Positions 1 through 7,379 are shown, counted from the first letter of the stretch. The stretch: 64,000 bases of DNA from JBBIOU01 sp037443205 (GCA_037443205.1 JBBIOU010000016.1:1-64000), one strand, 5' to 3'. Notes: generated by a model from the sequence alone, not told the origin. Numbers and translations: made by a program.

Positions 1-261
1 ATCGCGAACAGGTGTTGGATGCCTATGTATTTGAAAATATAGATGAAGTAAGAGCCATCACTGAAGAATGGATGTATGACTATAATCACCAACGACCACA
101 CCAGGCATTAAAGGGCAAAACTCCAGCGATGTTGAAATGTGGAAAACTCACCACCTCTGCAACCCTACCGAGTTTACCACATTCCAACATCGTTAATAGT
201 AATTGTAATAAAATTAAAAAAATGTTTACTTTTGAACTGTACTAAAAATGGGAAGCGTACA
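1..261 (+). mobile_element. Right end of an IS3-family (IS150-group) insertion sequence
   Basis: The end of a transposase gene is followed by a short AT-rich tail. On the minus strand the tail begins TGTACGCTTCCCATTTTTAG, which resembles the IS150-type terminal repeat (TGTAC..CCCATTTT). This places the element's right edge at about 261. From 262 the sequence reads Gly-Met-Thr-Cys in frame with a heavy-metal domain, so the element sits inside that gene. The left end lies outside the window, so the target duplication cannot be checked. Confidence 0.7.
3..245 (+). CDS. IS3-family transposase OrfB, C-terminal part (cut by window start)
   Basis: This is the C-terminal end of an rve-type integrase that cuts and joins the element's ends. 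The visible part contains YNHQRPHQALKGKTPAML, the signature that closes the DDE integrase core of IS3/IS150 OrfB proteins. After it come about 35 low-complexity residues up to the stop at 243-245. The reading frame is open to the window edge, so the true start and the catalytic Asp residues lie upstream. A GTG at 12 could be read as a start but lies inside the domain and is not the real one. The family is certain; whether the complete gene is intact cannot be seen. Confidence 0.9.
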   Translation, partial: REQVLDAYVFENIDEVRAITEEWMYDYNHQRPHQALKGKTPAMLKCGKLTTSATLPSLPHSNIVNSNCNKIKKMFTFELY

Positions 262-264
262 GGA

Positions 265-459
265 ATGACTTGTTCGGGATGCGAAGAACACGTAAACCGT
301 GAAGTAAACAAACTGACAGGAATTGTTAAGTCAACTGTTTCATACGAGAACGCAAACGCAATCATTGAATTTGACCAGACACAAACCAACATTAACGAAA
401 TAGAAAAAGCCATTAGAAATACAGGTTATTCCGTAACCGACAAGAAAGAGATAAAATGA
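265..459 (+). CDS. HMA-domain (MerP/CopZ-like) protein, N-terminus lost to IS insertion
   Basis: This is a heavy-metal-associated domain with the metal-binding loop MTCSGCEEHV and the rest of the betaalphabetabetaalphabeta fold (about 64 residues). Intact homologues begin with an extra strand of 6-10 residues before GMTC. Here that strand is missing, because the host sequence starts at 262 directly after the IS end. An ATG in the GMTC motif (265) could still start translation, or the frame could be read from inside the IS (ATG at 139). The stop overlaps the next start by 4 bp (ATGA), so the two genes were translationally coupled. Families of this kind carry Hg(II) or Cu(I) from a membrane transporter. 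The upstream partner, if any, is now separated by the IS. Function of the remaining protein is doubtful. Confidence 0.75.
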   Translation: MTCSGCEEHVNREVNKLTGIVKSTVSYENANAIIEFDQTQTNINEIEKAIRNTGYSVTDKKEIK

Positions 460-665
460 ACATAATCCTACAATCAACAATTACTTGCCCCGAATGTGGA
501 CATAAGAAAGAAGAAACTATGCCTACAGATGCTTGCCAATATTTTTACGAATGTGAAAACTGCAAGAAAATATTAAAGCCACAACAAGGTGACTGCTGCG
601 TATATTGCAGTTACGGGACAGTAAAATGCCCACCAATACAAGCCGGGACAAATTGCTGTAAATGA
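456..665 (+). CDS. GDCCVxC-domain small metal/thiol protein
   Basis: This 69-residue protein has an N-terminal CPECGHKK zinc-ribbon-like knuckle, a second CENCKK pair, and the hallmark GDCCVYCSYGTVKCPPIQ. It belongs to the GDCCVxC-domain (seleno)protein family, some members of which have selenocysteine in the motif; here all positions are ordinary TGC/TGT/TGY Cys codons. The family is commonly found beside mercuric transport and HMA genes, which fits the coupled HMA gene just upstream. Its biochemical role is not established. Ten cysteines in 69 residues suggest metal or thiol chemistry in the cytoplasm. About 190 bp after the gene hold no recognisable coding sequence. Confidence 0.8.
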   Translation: MNIILQSTITCPECGHKKEETMPTDACQYFYECENCKKILKPQQGDCCVYCSYGTVKCPPIQAGTNCCK

Positions 666-855
666 CAATGAAACGACTATTACAAATAGAAAGCCGACCG
701 CATAACAGCCGTAACCGTTGCACAACTACCTTCTTGAAAAAAAATTAGTTTTTCTATATCGAATACGACTTCATTAGAAGCGTTTTAAGCGCACTTGTTT
801 ATTTTGATAAACTTGCTCAATGTTTTTTATACCCTGGTATTGTAAATTCCTATAC

Positions 856-1719
856 TCACTTATTATTGGGGTCTTTCCAGAATTTATCTTTATAATCTTT
901 ATCCCTTCGCACATCCACATTGCTTTTAAATTTCCATTTTCCGTCTTCTAATACAAATCCGTCATAGTAGCCATCCGGAAAATAAAATTCATAAATACCT
1001 TCTGCCATAGGTGTTTCGGGTTCTAAGTGATCAAAAAAAATAAGTTTTTCTTTGGCTTTATATTTTAAAGAAATTTGAGCGCGTGATGAGTATTCGAGTA
1101 CTATCCGTTTATTTACGACACCGTTCTCCATACAAAAAATCGGTGAACCCATTTGTATTTTTTCGCCATTGATAATCATCACATCAATAATTTTTTTGTG
1201 CGATGCGTGGTTATTGCCATCCCATCCCAACACAATATATTCTTTACGTCCGTTTTGGTAATTCAATATGATATCATAATACAATGCTCCCAGCCATTTT
1301 TTATTATCAAGGGTTTTGTTTGCGGGTTCTGTAATAGCCTGACGTTGGTCGTTAAATTCTATAACCGTGCATTTATTACCATTTGCCTTAGGTACTAAAA
1401 CATAGCAGTAATAAGTATGCGTAAAATTTTCGTGTTCTAAATTCCAGTTAATAATTCGCATACTGCGATCGGGCGCATATAAATTACTAATTCCTTTGAG
1501 AGAATCAAAAGGATAGTTAAACACATTATCCATTTTGAGTGTTTCGGTCAGCAGATGTTTAAATTTTTTGTTCCATTCTATGCGTTCTGCTTCTTTTTTG
1601 GCTTTACGCATGGCTGTTAGGTATTGGGCTAAAGAATCTTCTCTAAGGGCAAAATCATTTAATTGTTGAGCCTGAATACTGAGAACAGGAAAAAATAAAA
1701 TTAAAAACCAATACCTCAT
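856..1719 (-). CDS. Secreted protein of unknown function
   Basis: The 287-residue product starts with a clear signal peptide (residues 1-18, ending SIQAQ) and has no other membrane segment, so it should be periplasmic or surface exposed. A charged helical stretch (about 20-60) is followed by a beta-rich body with the motif VLGWDGNN near residue 165. I recognise this as a recurring Bacteroidota secreted family but know no function. It lies 67 bp downstream of the ferredoxin gene on the same strand and may be read through from it. Confidence 0.75.
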   Translation of the reverse strand: MRYWFLILFFPVLSIQAQQLNDFALREDSLAQYLTAMRKAKKEAERIEWNKKFKHLLTETLKMDNVFNYPFDSLKGISNLYAPDRSMRIINWNLEHENFTHTYYCYVLVPKANGNKCTVIEFNDQRQAITEPANKTLDNKKWLGALYYDIILNYQNGRKEYIVLGWDGNNHASHKKIIDVMIINGEKIQMGSPIFCMENGVVNKRIVLEYSSRAQISLKYKAKEKLIFFDHLEPETPMAEGIYEFYFPDGYYDGFVLEDGKWKFKSNVDVRRDKDYKDKFWKDPNNK

Positions 1720-1786
1720 GCAATAGAAATTATCTACAATTATGCCAAAAATACTAACGTAGATGAATAAAAAAGGTTAGGCAAAT

Positions 1787-2134
1787 TTATAAATGCATAA
1801 AATCTTTCTTAGCCAGCAGTTCTTCTTTGCTTTCGCGGTAATCGGGGTCATCTACACAACAATCAACCGGGCAAACTGCCGCACACTGAGGCTCATCATG
1901 AAAACCCACACATTCTGTACATTTATCAGTAACAATATAATACACATCCATACTTTTGGGTTCGTGGGGTTCTTCAGCGTTTATAACGGTACCGTCAGGT
2001 TTAGTTAATGTACCTTTTAAAGAAGTTCCATCGGCAAATTTCCACTCTGCACCGCCCTCGTAGATAGCATTGTTGGGGCATTCCGGTTCGCAGGCTCCGC
2101 AATTTATACATTCCTCGGTAATCATTATTGCCAT
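1787..2134 (-). CDS. 4Fe-4S dicluster ferredoxin
   Basis: This small electron carrier has two [4Fe-4S] motifs. The N-terminal CINCGACEPECPN is canonical. The second is CTECVGFHDEPQCAAVCPVDCC, which has the longer spacing seen in the Allochromatium-type 2[4Fe4S] ferredoxins. A 30-residue insertion separates them. Length is 115 residues. The frame is open further upstream, but the start at 2134 (MAIMITEECINC) matches the family and lies downstream of a -7 element at 2164-2171. Acts in the cytoplasm; its partner is not encoded nearby. Confidence 0.9.
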   Translation of the reverse strand: MAIMITEECINCGACEPECPNNAIYEGGAEWKFADGTSLKGTLTKPDGTVINAEEPHEPKSMDVYYIVTDKCTECVGFHDEPQCAAVCPVDCCVDDPDYRESKEELLAKKDFMHL

Positions 2135-2163
2135 GGCTGTAATTGTTTTTTGTTTTAGCTTTG

Positions 2164-2171
2164 CAAAACTA
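2164..2171 (-). promoter_or_regulatory. -7 promoter element (TAGTTTTG) for the ferredoxin gene
   Basis: TAGTTTTG matches the Bacteroidota TAnnTTTG element, 29 nt upstream of the ferredoxin ATG. No clear -33 TTG is seen. It also argues against a start further upstream in the open frame. Confidence 0.55.
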
Positions 2172-2208
2172 CATAAATTTTGGGTATTTACCTCAGTTTT
2201 GCTTGTAT

Positions 2209-3261
2209 ATGGACGTAAAACAAAGAATAAACGCATTTGTTCAATTAGGGAATTTTTTAAGCGCTTTTGCAACAAATGAATGGCCTGGTTACGAGAGTAA
2301 AATTTCAAAAACCGATTTTGCACAATTTAACGAATTAATTAATAAGGCAAAGATTTATAACGGCTGGTTTACTGAGGGTAATGTACGTAAGGCAATTACA
2401 CAGTGGGGTAATTTGCTTAATTCAACAAAAATTGAAAACTGGTTAAATAAATATCCGTTTCCTGACAATGAGCCATTAAAAACAATTGCTGTTATTATGG
2501 CCGGCAATATTCCGTTGGTTGGTTTTCATGATTTATTATCGGTATTAATAGCTGGTCATAGGGCATTGATAAAATTATCGGCCGATGATGACAAATTAAT
2601 ACCCTATATCGTAAATTATTTGACAGAAAATATAGAGCCTGAATTTAAGAACCGTATAACTTTTGCCAGCGGTAAACTGGAAAAATTTGATGCCGTAATT
2701 GCCACAGGCAGCGATAACAGTGCCCGCTATTTTAATTATTATTTTAGTAAATATCCTCATATAATTCGCAAAAACAGAACTTCACTGGCGCTAATTACTG
2801 CTGACGAAAGCCCCGAAGATTTACAATTGTTAGGAAGCGATATTTTTGATTATTTTGGTTTAGGCTGCAGAAACGTTTCTAAAATTTTGCTGCCTGCCGG
2901 ATACGATTTAAATAATATTTTCAGAGCTATTTATCCGTTTCATGAAATTATACACCATAAAAAATACGGCAATAATTACGATTACAACAAAGCCATATAC
3001 CTCTTAAACCGTGAATCATTCACAGAAAACGGCTTTTTAATCATGAAGCCGGACGATGGTCTGCACTCGCCATTGGCCGTGGTTTTTTATGAATTTTATG
3101 AAAATATGGCCCAAGCAAACCGCATCATCGAAAAGCATTTGCCACAAATACAGTGTATCGTAGGCAAACAGTATGTGCCGTTTGGAAAATCGCAACAACC
3201 CGAATTATGGGATTATGCGGATAATATAGACACAATAAATTTCTTACTAAATTTGAACTGA
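2209..3261 (+). CDS. Acyl-CoA reductase, LuxC-like
   Basis: The 350-residue protein belongs to the LuxC acyl-CoA reductase family (aldehyde-dehydrogenase superfamily), which reduces acyl-CoA or acyl thioesters to aldehydes with NAD(P)H. Supporting blocks are VIMAGNIPLVGFHD (nucleotide-binding Rossmann start), a central ATGSDNSARYF and DYFGLGCRNVSKILLP, whose Cys is the likely acyl-binding nucleophile. The start at 2209 (MDVKQRIN) is preferred over the upstream ATG at 2143, which adds an unrelated hydrophobic stretch. It is divergent from the ferredoxin gene and heads an operon: the pdxH start lies 1 bp after its stop. No alkane-forming or lux partner is near, so its substrate is unknown. Confidence 0.85.
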   Translation: MDVKQRINAFVQLGNFLSAFATNEWPGYESKISKTDFAQFNELINKAKIYNGWFTEGNVRKAITQWGNLLNSTKIENWLNKYPFPDNEPLKTIAVIMAGNIPLVGFHDLLSVLIAGHRALIKLSADDDKLIPYIVNYLTENIEPEFKNRITFASGKLEKFDAVIATGSDNSARYFNYYFSKYPHIIRKNRTSLALITADESPEDLQLLGSDIFDYFGLGCRNVSKILLPAGYDLNNIFRAIYPFHEIIHHKKYGNNYDYNKAIYLLNRESFTENGFLIMKPDDGLHSPLAVVFYEFYENMAQANRIIEKHLPQIQCIVGKQYVPFGKSQQPELWDYADNIDTINFLLNLN

Positions 3262-3262
3262 T

Positions 3263-3913
3263 TTGGAAGATTTAAGAAACTATATCAATTCGGTCAGGAG
3301 AGATTTTTCGAGCAAATCTTTGGATGAAAAACATGTGCCCGAAAACCCTTATAAACTATTTGAAAAATGGTTTGAAGAAGCTGTTAGTTCGCAAATATTA
3401 GACCCCTATGCCATGGTAATTGCCACGGTAAATAAAAAACACCAGCCGAGTACACGTGTAGTATATATGCGCGATATAAGCGAAAACGGACTGGTTTTTT
3501 ATACCAATTACCACAGCGATAAAGCAAAAGACCTTGATGAAAATAAAAATATTTCGGCCCTTTTTTTTTGGATTGAACTGGAAAGACAAATAAAAATAAC
3601 AGGGGTTGCCGAAAAAACAAGTAATGAAATGAGCGATGCCTATTTTGCATCGCGCCCCCGCGAAAGCCAAATAGGCGCCTGGGCCAGTAATCAAAGCAGC
3701 ATACTTTCATCGCGCAGCGAATTAGAAGAAAAAGTACTCTATTACACTAAACTGTTTGAAGGACAATCTGTACCCCGCCCCGAATACTGGGGCGGGTACT
3801 TAATAAAACCCCATTCCTTTGAGTTTTGGCAGGGAAGACCTAACAGACTACACGACCGCATTATCTACACCCGGCAAAGCAATAACTGGATAATCAGCAG
3901 ACTATCGCCATGA
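3263..3913 (+). CDS. pdxH: Pyridoxamine 5'-phosphate oxidase
   Basis: PdxH oxidises PNP or PMP to pyridoxal 5'-phosphate with FMN and O2, the last step of vitamin B6 synthesis and salvage. The 216-residue length is normal. It shows RPRESQIGAWAS (FMN/substrate loop) and the family signature FEFWQGRPNRLHDR near the C-terminus. Translation starts at a TTG (3263) 1 nt after the upstream stop, which gives the usual N-terminus (LRNYINSVRRDF). Coupled translation may compensate for the weak start. The stop overlaps the next start (ATGA at 3910-3913). Confidence 0.95.
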   Translation: MEDLRNYINSVRRDFSSKSLDEKHVPENPYKLFEKWFEEAVSSQILDPYAMVIATVNKKHQPSTRVVYMRDISENGLVFYTNYHSDKAKDLDENKNISALFFWIELERQIKITGVAEKTSNEMSDAYFASRPRESQIGAWASNQSSILSSRSELEEKVLYYTKLFEGQSVPRPEYWGGYLIKPHSFEFWQGRPNRLHDRIIYTRQSNNWIISRLSP

Positions 3914-5148
3914 TAGCACAAACCATTGATGTTTATATTAATCGTTTTTCTGAAACCGATAAAAAAATAAATGCTGCAGTTAATAAAAATACAGGTATTA
4001 TAGTTGTAATACCTTGTTATATCGAACCGGATTTAATAAGATCGCTGCAATCATTGAATAATGCCACTCCCCCTCCCTGCCGGGTTGAAGTAATTACAGT
4101 AATAAATGCAGCCCAAAACTCTACCCATGAAGTAAAAGCACAAAACTCAAAAACATTACTGGAATCTGAATATTGGGTCAAAACACATCAAAAAAATTTT
4201 ATTGACTTTTATTTTATAAATGAAAACAACCTGCCTGCCAAACATGCCGGTGTTGGTTTGGCCAGAAAAATCGGTATGGATGAAGCCGTAAGGCGTTTTA
4301 AGGAAATTAATTGCAACGGAATTATTGCCTGTTTTGATGCTGACTGTACATGCAGTGAAAACTATTTTACCGCTCTCTACGAATCATATCGTAAACATAA
4401 CTGGTATGGCTGCAGTATATATTTTGAACACCCTTTGGAAGGAAAAGAGTACTCCTCTGATATATATCATGCCATCTGCTTATATGAACTGTTTTTACGT
4501 TATTACCGACAGATGCTTAAATATTGCGGACTACCCTTTGCCTATCATACCATTGGTTCTGCTATGGCCGTTAGTTGCGAAGCCTATTGCAAACAAGGTG
4601 GCATGAATAATAGAAAAGCCGGTGAAGATTTCTATTTTTTGAATAAAATTATACCCTTGGGTAATTTTTTTGAATTAAATGATTGCTGCGTTTATCCTTC
4701 GCCCAGAACGTCTAATCGTGTACCTTTTGGTACCGGTAAAGCCGTTAACGACATTTTAAATAACAAGCAGCAAAATACCTACAATCCTTTAATTTTCTAT
4801 CAGATAAAATTATTTATAAGCCAACTTAATGTATTATATCAAAGCGGATTTGAAGCCATAAATATTCAGCCCGAAATAAAAGAATATTTACTGACCTGCA
4901 ACATTACAGATGCGCTGGCAGAAATAAAAAATAACATTAGCAACTACGAGTCCTTTCAAAAGCGATTTTTTAATTGGTTTGATGCCTTCAGGGTGTTGAA
5001 ATGTGTGCACTATTTAAGAGATAATTTCTTTAACGATATACCGGTAAAAGTAGCCTCAACCATGCTATTGGATAAACTGTCGGTAAATTATAACAGCTAT
5101 AAGGAAAAAGATTTGCTAAAGCTATATCGCAAACTGGATAGTAAATAA
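3910..5148 (+). CDS. Family 2 (GT-A fold) glycosyltransferase
   Basis: The 412-residue protein opens with IIVVIPCYIEPDLIRSLQSL, the GT2 nucleotide-binding start, and carries GIIACFDADCTC as its DxD-type metal site. GEDFYFLNK downstream resembles the ED acceptor/base motif. No membrane helices are evident, so it is a soluble or peripheral sugar transferase, probably in surface glycan synthesis. Its sequence from residue 260 on is helical and unassigned. It is the third gene of the acyl-CoA reductase / pdxH operon, overlapping pdxH by 4 bp; the link to B6 metabolism looks positional only. A hairpin terminator follows its stop. Confidence 0.8.
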   Translation: MIAQTIDVYINRFSETDKKINAAVNKNTGIIVVIPCYIEPDLIRSLQSLNNATPPPCRVEVITVINAAQNSTHEVKAQNSKTLLESEYWVKTHQKNFIDFYFINENNLPAKHAGVGLARKIGMDEAVRRFKEINCNGIIACFDADCTCSENYFTALYESYRKHNWYGCSIYFEHPLEGKEYSSDIYHAICLYELFLRYYRQMLKYCGLPFAYHTIGSAMAVSCEAYCKQGGMNNRKAGEDFYFLNKIIPLGNFFELNDCCVYPSPRTSNRVPFGTGKAVNDILNNKQQNTYNPLIFYQIKLFISQLNVLYQSGFEAINIQPEIKEYLLTCNITDALAEIKNNISNYESFQKRFFNWFDAFRVLKCVHYLRDNFFNDIPVKVASTMLLDKLSVNYNSYKEKDLLKLYRKLDSK

Positions 5149-5179
5149 AAAACCCCGCTACTAAAGTAACGGGGTTTTT
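5147..5179. terminator. Bidirectional intrinsic terminator
   Basis: AAAAACCCCG..TACT pairs with AGTA..CGGGGTTTTT (15-bp stem, one mismatch, very small loop), with A and T runs on both sides. It sits between the convergent glycosyltransferase and histone-like genes and can serve both. Confidence 0.85.
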
Positions 5180-5195
5180 ATTGGTGTGAGTGTGA

Positions 5196-5375
5196 TTACA
5201 TGCCAAGTGATGGGGCTGCAGCCGCTTTCTTTTTAGGAGCAGCTTTTTTCTTAGGAGCTGCTTTCTTTTTAGGAGCAGCTTTTTTCTTAGGAGCTGCTTT
5301 CTTTTTGGGAGCAGCTTTTTTCTTAGGAGCTGCTTTCTTTTTAGGAGCAGCTTTTTTCTTGGTTGCTTTTGCCAT
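5196..5375 (-). CDS. Histone-H1-like Lys/Ala/Pro repeat protein, 59 aa
   Basis: The gene encodes MAKAT, then eight KKK blocks separated by seven AAP blocks, then AAAAPSLGM. The protein is almost half lysine with no acidic residue, like the tail of eukaryotic H1 and the bacterial Hc1/Hc2 and AlgP-type proteins. It should bind nucleic acid by charge and condense DNA in the nucleoid; this is inference from composition. A -7 element (5404-5411) lies 28 nt upstream of the ATG and a terminator follows, so it is a free-standing gene. The opposite strand is also open (FFLGAA repeats), but only as the mirror of this repeat. Confidence 0.85.
   Translation of the reverse strand: MAKATKKKAAPKKKAAPKKKAAPKKKAAPKKKAAPKKKAAPKKKAAPKKKAAAAPSLGM
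5224..5360. repeat. 36-bp tandem repeat inside the histone-like gene
   Basis: Nearly four copies of a 36-bp unit run from 5224. Each unit consists of two 18-bp halves encoding KKKAAP with alternating synonymous codons (AAA AAG AAA GCA versus AAG AAA AAA GCT). The only drift is CCC for CCT in one copy. Such a repeat can change length by slippage. Confidence 0.9.
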
Positions 5376-5403
5376 GATGTTTAGATTTAAAGTTTAATGA
5401 CAC

Positions 5404-5411
5404 CAAATTTA
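5404..5411 (-). promoter_or_regulatory. -7 promoter element (TAAATTTG) for the histone-like gene
   Basis: TAAATTTG matches TAnnTTTG and would give a leader of about 25 nt before the ATG at 5375. Confidence 0.55.
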
Positions 5412-5449
5412 GAACAAGATTTTTTTTTATACCTTATATATACATTTTT

Positions 5450-6154
5450 TTATTCACCATGCATTGTGAAAAACCTTAACACCAATAAATCAAAATTTTT
5501 AAGTGATGTTTTAATCCACTCTAAAGTGATATTTAATTTTTCTTCATATGATAATTTCCAATTCAGATTAGCATTGCGAATTTTTTGAATAGCGTTATAA
5601 AGCACAATTGACGCGGAAACCGAGATGTTGTAACTTTCCGTAAAACCATACATCGGAATTTTTAAAAAAGCATCCGCATGTTGCATTGCTGTTTTACTTA
5701 ATCCGAATTTTTCTGTTCCGAAAACAAATGCTGTTTTATTTAAAATGTTAATATCGTTTAATGTAATATCATTTTCATGTGGACTTACACAAATAATTTT
5801 ATAACCATTTGCTCTTAAATTTGAAAAACACAGCAGGGTATTATCATCTTGTGTGTTGTATTTTTGAAGCGTCAGCCAGTTTAATGAACCGGCAGCCACA
5901 TGGGGATGAACCATGTGCTTATGTTTATTTTCTATGATGTGTACATCCTGTATTCCCAAACACTCTGCCGTACGCATTACTGCACTTGAATTTTGTGTTT
6001 TATAAATATCTTCAAGTACAACTGTAATATAACGCGTTCGTTGTTCCAGTATTTCTTCAAATCGCCTAAGTCTGGATGGGTATTTATACTGAGATAAATA
6101 ATTAATGAGTCTTATCTTTTCTTCTATACGGAGCGAAAAAATATCTATAGCCAT
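5450..6154 (-). CDS. SpoU/TrmH-family RNA 2'-O-methyltransferase
   Basis: This SPOUT methyltransferase transfers methyl from SAM to a ribose 2'-OH of tRNA or rRNA. The three SpoU motifs are present: EDIYKTQNSSAVMRTAECLG (motif 1, with the catalytic Asn..Arg), FVFGTEKFGLS (motif 2) and IPMYGFTESYNISVSAS (motif 3, trefoil knot). With the start at 6154 it has 234 residues, close to TrmH (tRNA G18). The frame is open farther upstream, but that extension overlaps a terminator and the small gene at 6216-6449 and is Lys-rich junk. TrmH proper is the likeliest member; the target cannot be fixed by sequence alone. Confidence 0.88.
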   Translation of the reverse strand: MAIDIFSLRIEEKIRLINYLSQYKYPSRLRRFEEILEQRTRYITVVLEDIYKTQNSSAVMRTAECLGIQDVHIIENKHKHMVHPHVAAGSLNWLTLQKYNTQDDNTLLCFSNLRANGYKIICVSPHENDITLNDINILNKTAFVFGTEKFGLSKTAMQHADAFLKIPMYGFTESYNISVSASIVLYNAIQKIRNANLNWKLSYEEKLNITLEWIKTSLKNFDLLVLRFFTMHGE

Positions 6155-6170
6155 ACCAAATAAATAAAAA

Positions 6171-6197
6171 AACCCGTAACGTTTGGTGTTACGGGTT
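6171..6197 (-). terminator. Intrinsic terminator of the Lys/Cys-rich secreted gene
   Basis: AACCCGTAAC and GTTACGGGTT form a perfect 10-bp stem with a 7-nt loop. On the minus strand it is followed by a run of T. It ends transcription 18 bp after the stop at 6216 and lies just before the SpoU start. Confidence 0.85.
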
Positions 6198-6215
6198 AAA
6201 TCAATTAAACGGGTA

Positions 6216-6449
6216 TTAATTATCTTTTTTTTCTTCGGTTTTTGCTTTAGAGCAACATCCTTTTCCTTCTGTTCCTTTGCTACACGATTTTGTTTCACCG
6301 GTTGACGAGTGGCAGTCTTTCTTATTTTTCTTTTTATCTTTTTTGCCTTCTTTTTCGTTGTGTTCAACAGAGGCCTTAACAGAAGATGTACTTGCTATAA
6401 CAGATCCTGCAAATACAAAAATGGCTAACGCCAAAAATACTTTTTTCAT
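6216..6449 (-). CDS. Small secreted Lys/Cys-rich protein
   Basis: The 77-residue product has a signal peptide (MKKVFLALAIFVFAGSVIAS) and a mature part rich in Lys, Glu and Cys (KKDKKKNKKDC, SCSKG, GCCSK). No known domain is recognised. The five Cys in the mature chain could bind a metal or form disulphides in the periplasm. It has its own -7 element (6473-6480) and terminator, so it is a monocistronic gene. Confidence 0.75.
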   Translation of the reverse strand: MKKVFLALAIFVFAGSVIASTSSVKASVEHNEKEGKKDKKKNKKDCHSSTGETKSCSKGTEGKGCCSKAKTEEKKDN

Positions 6450-6472
6450 AAATCTTGATTTTTTAGTTTATA

Positions 6473-6480
6473 CAAATATA
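6473..6480 (-). promoter_or_regulatory. -7 promoter element (TATATTTG)
   Basis: TATATTTG precedes the ATG at 6449 by 23 nt and matches TAnnTTTG. Confidence 0.55.
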
Positions 6481-6512
6481 CAAACTTTTTGCCAAATAAA
6501 TAAGTTACTGTA

Positions 6513-7175
6513 TTAAAAACTTGCCAAAACGGTTAATGAGCCTTTGGTAATTTGATCTATATGGGTATGTACTGCGCAATCAACAGGAATAATTACGTCA
6601 ACCCGGGAGCCAAATTTTATAAACCCAAGCTCTTGACCCTGATTAACTTTATTGTTTTCTTTTGCATAGCAACAAATTCTGCGGGCTACTGCTCCGGCTA
6701 TTTGTCTTACCATTATTTCTTTACCCTGCTCTGTACGAATTACAACCGTAGTTCTTTCGTTTTCTACAGATGATTTGGGGTGCCAGGCCACCAGGTATTT
6801 ACCGGGATGGTATTTATTATATACAACTTTACCTGCTACCGGGTACCAATTTACATGCACATTTAAGGGTGACATAAAAATGCTGATTTGTATGCGCTGG
6901 TCATTAAAATACTCCGTTTCTGTTATTTTTTCTATAACCACTACCTTACCGTCAGCCGGTGCTATTATTTTATGACTATCAACCAGGGGTATTCTATGAG
7001 GTACTCTGAAAAACTGAATTATTAAAAACAGTGTAATTAGCAATATTAAAAGTATTGACGGAAAAATAATTTTGTGAGTCTCTGTAGAAATAATCAACCG
7101 GCTGATGATACCGATAATTGTAATTATTACTACCGAAATCAGAATGATTCGGGTTCCCTCTTTGTGTAAACGCAT
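6513..7175 (-). CDS. psd: Phosphatidylserine decarboxylase proenzyme (PSD-A type)
   Basis: The enzyme makes phosphatidylethanolamine from phosphatidylserine at the inner membrane with a self-generated pyruvoyl group. Two hydrophobic segments (about 11-30 and 38-55) anchor the N-terminus. Blocks IIAPADGKVV, FMSPLNVHVNWYPVAGKV and the self-cleavage site FGSRVDV, with Ser190, are present. The 220-residue size is that of the short PSD-A class. The ATG at 7175 (MRLHKEG) is chosen; a TTG at 7190 is in frame but lies inside the -7 element at 7188-7195. No phosphatidylserine synthase gene is adjacent. Confidence 0.93.
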   Translation of the reverse strand: MRLHKEGTRIILISVVIITIIGIISRLIISTETHKIIFPSILLILLITLFLIIQFFRVPHRIPLVDSHKIIAPADGKVVVIEKITETEYFNDQRIQISIFMSPLNVHVNWYPVAGKVVYNKYHPGKYLVAWHPKSSVENERTTVVIRTEQGKEIMVRQIAGAVARRICCYAKENNKVNQGQELGFIKFGSRVDVIIPVDCAVHTHIDQITKGSLTVLASF

Positions 7176-7187
7176 AATTTTTAACAG

Positions 7188-7195
7188 CAAATATA
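7188..7195 (-). promoter_or_regulatory. -7 promoter element (TATATTTG) for psd
   Basis: TATATTTG lies 12 nt before the psd ATG at 7175, giving a very short leader. It decides the start by excluding the in-frame TTG at 7190. Confidence 0.55.
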
Positions 7196-7296
7196 GCTGA
7201 TAGTTTAATATGCTAAAAATAAAATAGGGCTCTGTTTTATATAATTCAAAATATTGATTGTATATTTACGTTTAGTATGAAAAATGATAATATTAC

Positions 7297-7314
7297 CGCC
7301 TATGTTTATAGGCG
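7297..7314. other. Hairpin within a possible 17-codon ORF
   Basis: CGCCTAT and ATAGGCG form a 7-bp stem with a GTTT loop in the 189-bp gap between psd and the next gene. The hairpin falls inside a tiny frame (ATG 7277, TAA 7328-7330) encoding MKNDNITAYVYRRIKPV. There is no T run, so a terminator is unlikely. The role is unknown. Confidence 0.3.
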
Positions 7315-7379
7315 CATAAAACCTGTTTAAACGGCAACCGAAATAATAAGTAAAATAATTTGGAAAAACAAACATCATA

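Noticed and set aside
661..720. Possible integron attC remnant (GCATAACAGC..GTTGCACAA)
   Set aside because: Some words look like attC core sites, but no paired R/L boxes at the right spacing and no integrase are visible.
5200..5397. Plus-strand frame of FFLGAA repeats
   Set aside because: It is the mirror of the KKKAAP gene on the minus strand, which has a promoter, a normal Met start and a sensible protein.
5450..6367. Long N-terminal extension of the SpoU methyltransferase
   Set aside because: The extra 71 residues are a Lys-rich reading across a terminator and another gene; the family start is at 6154.
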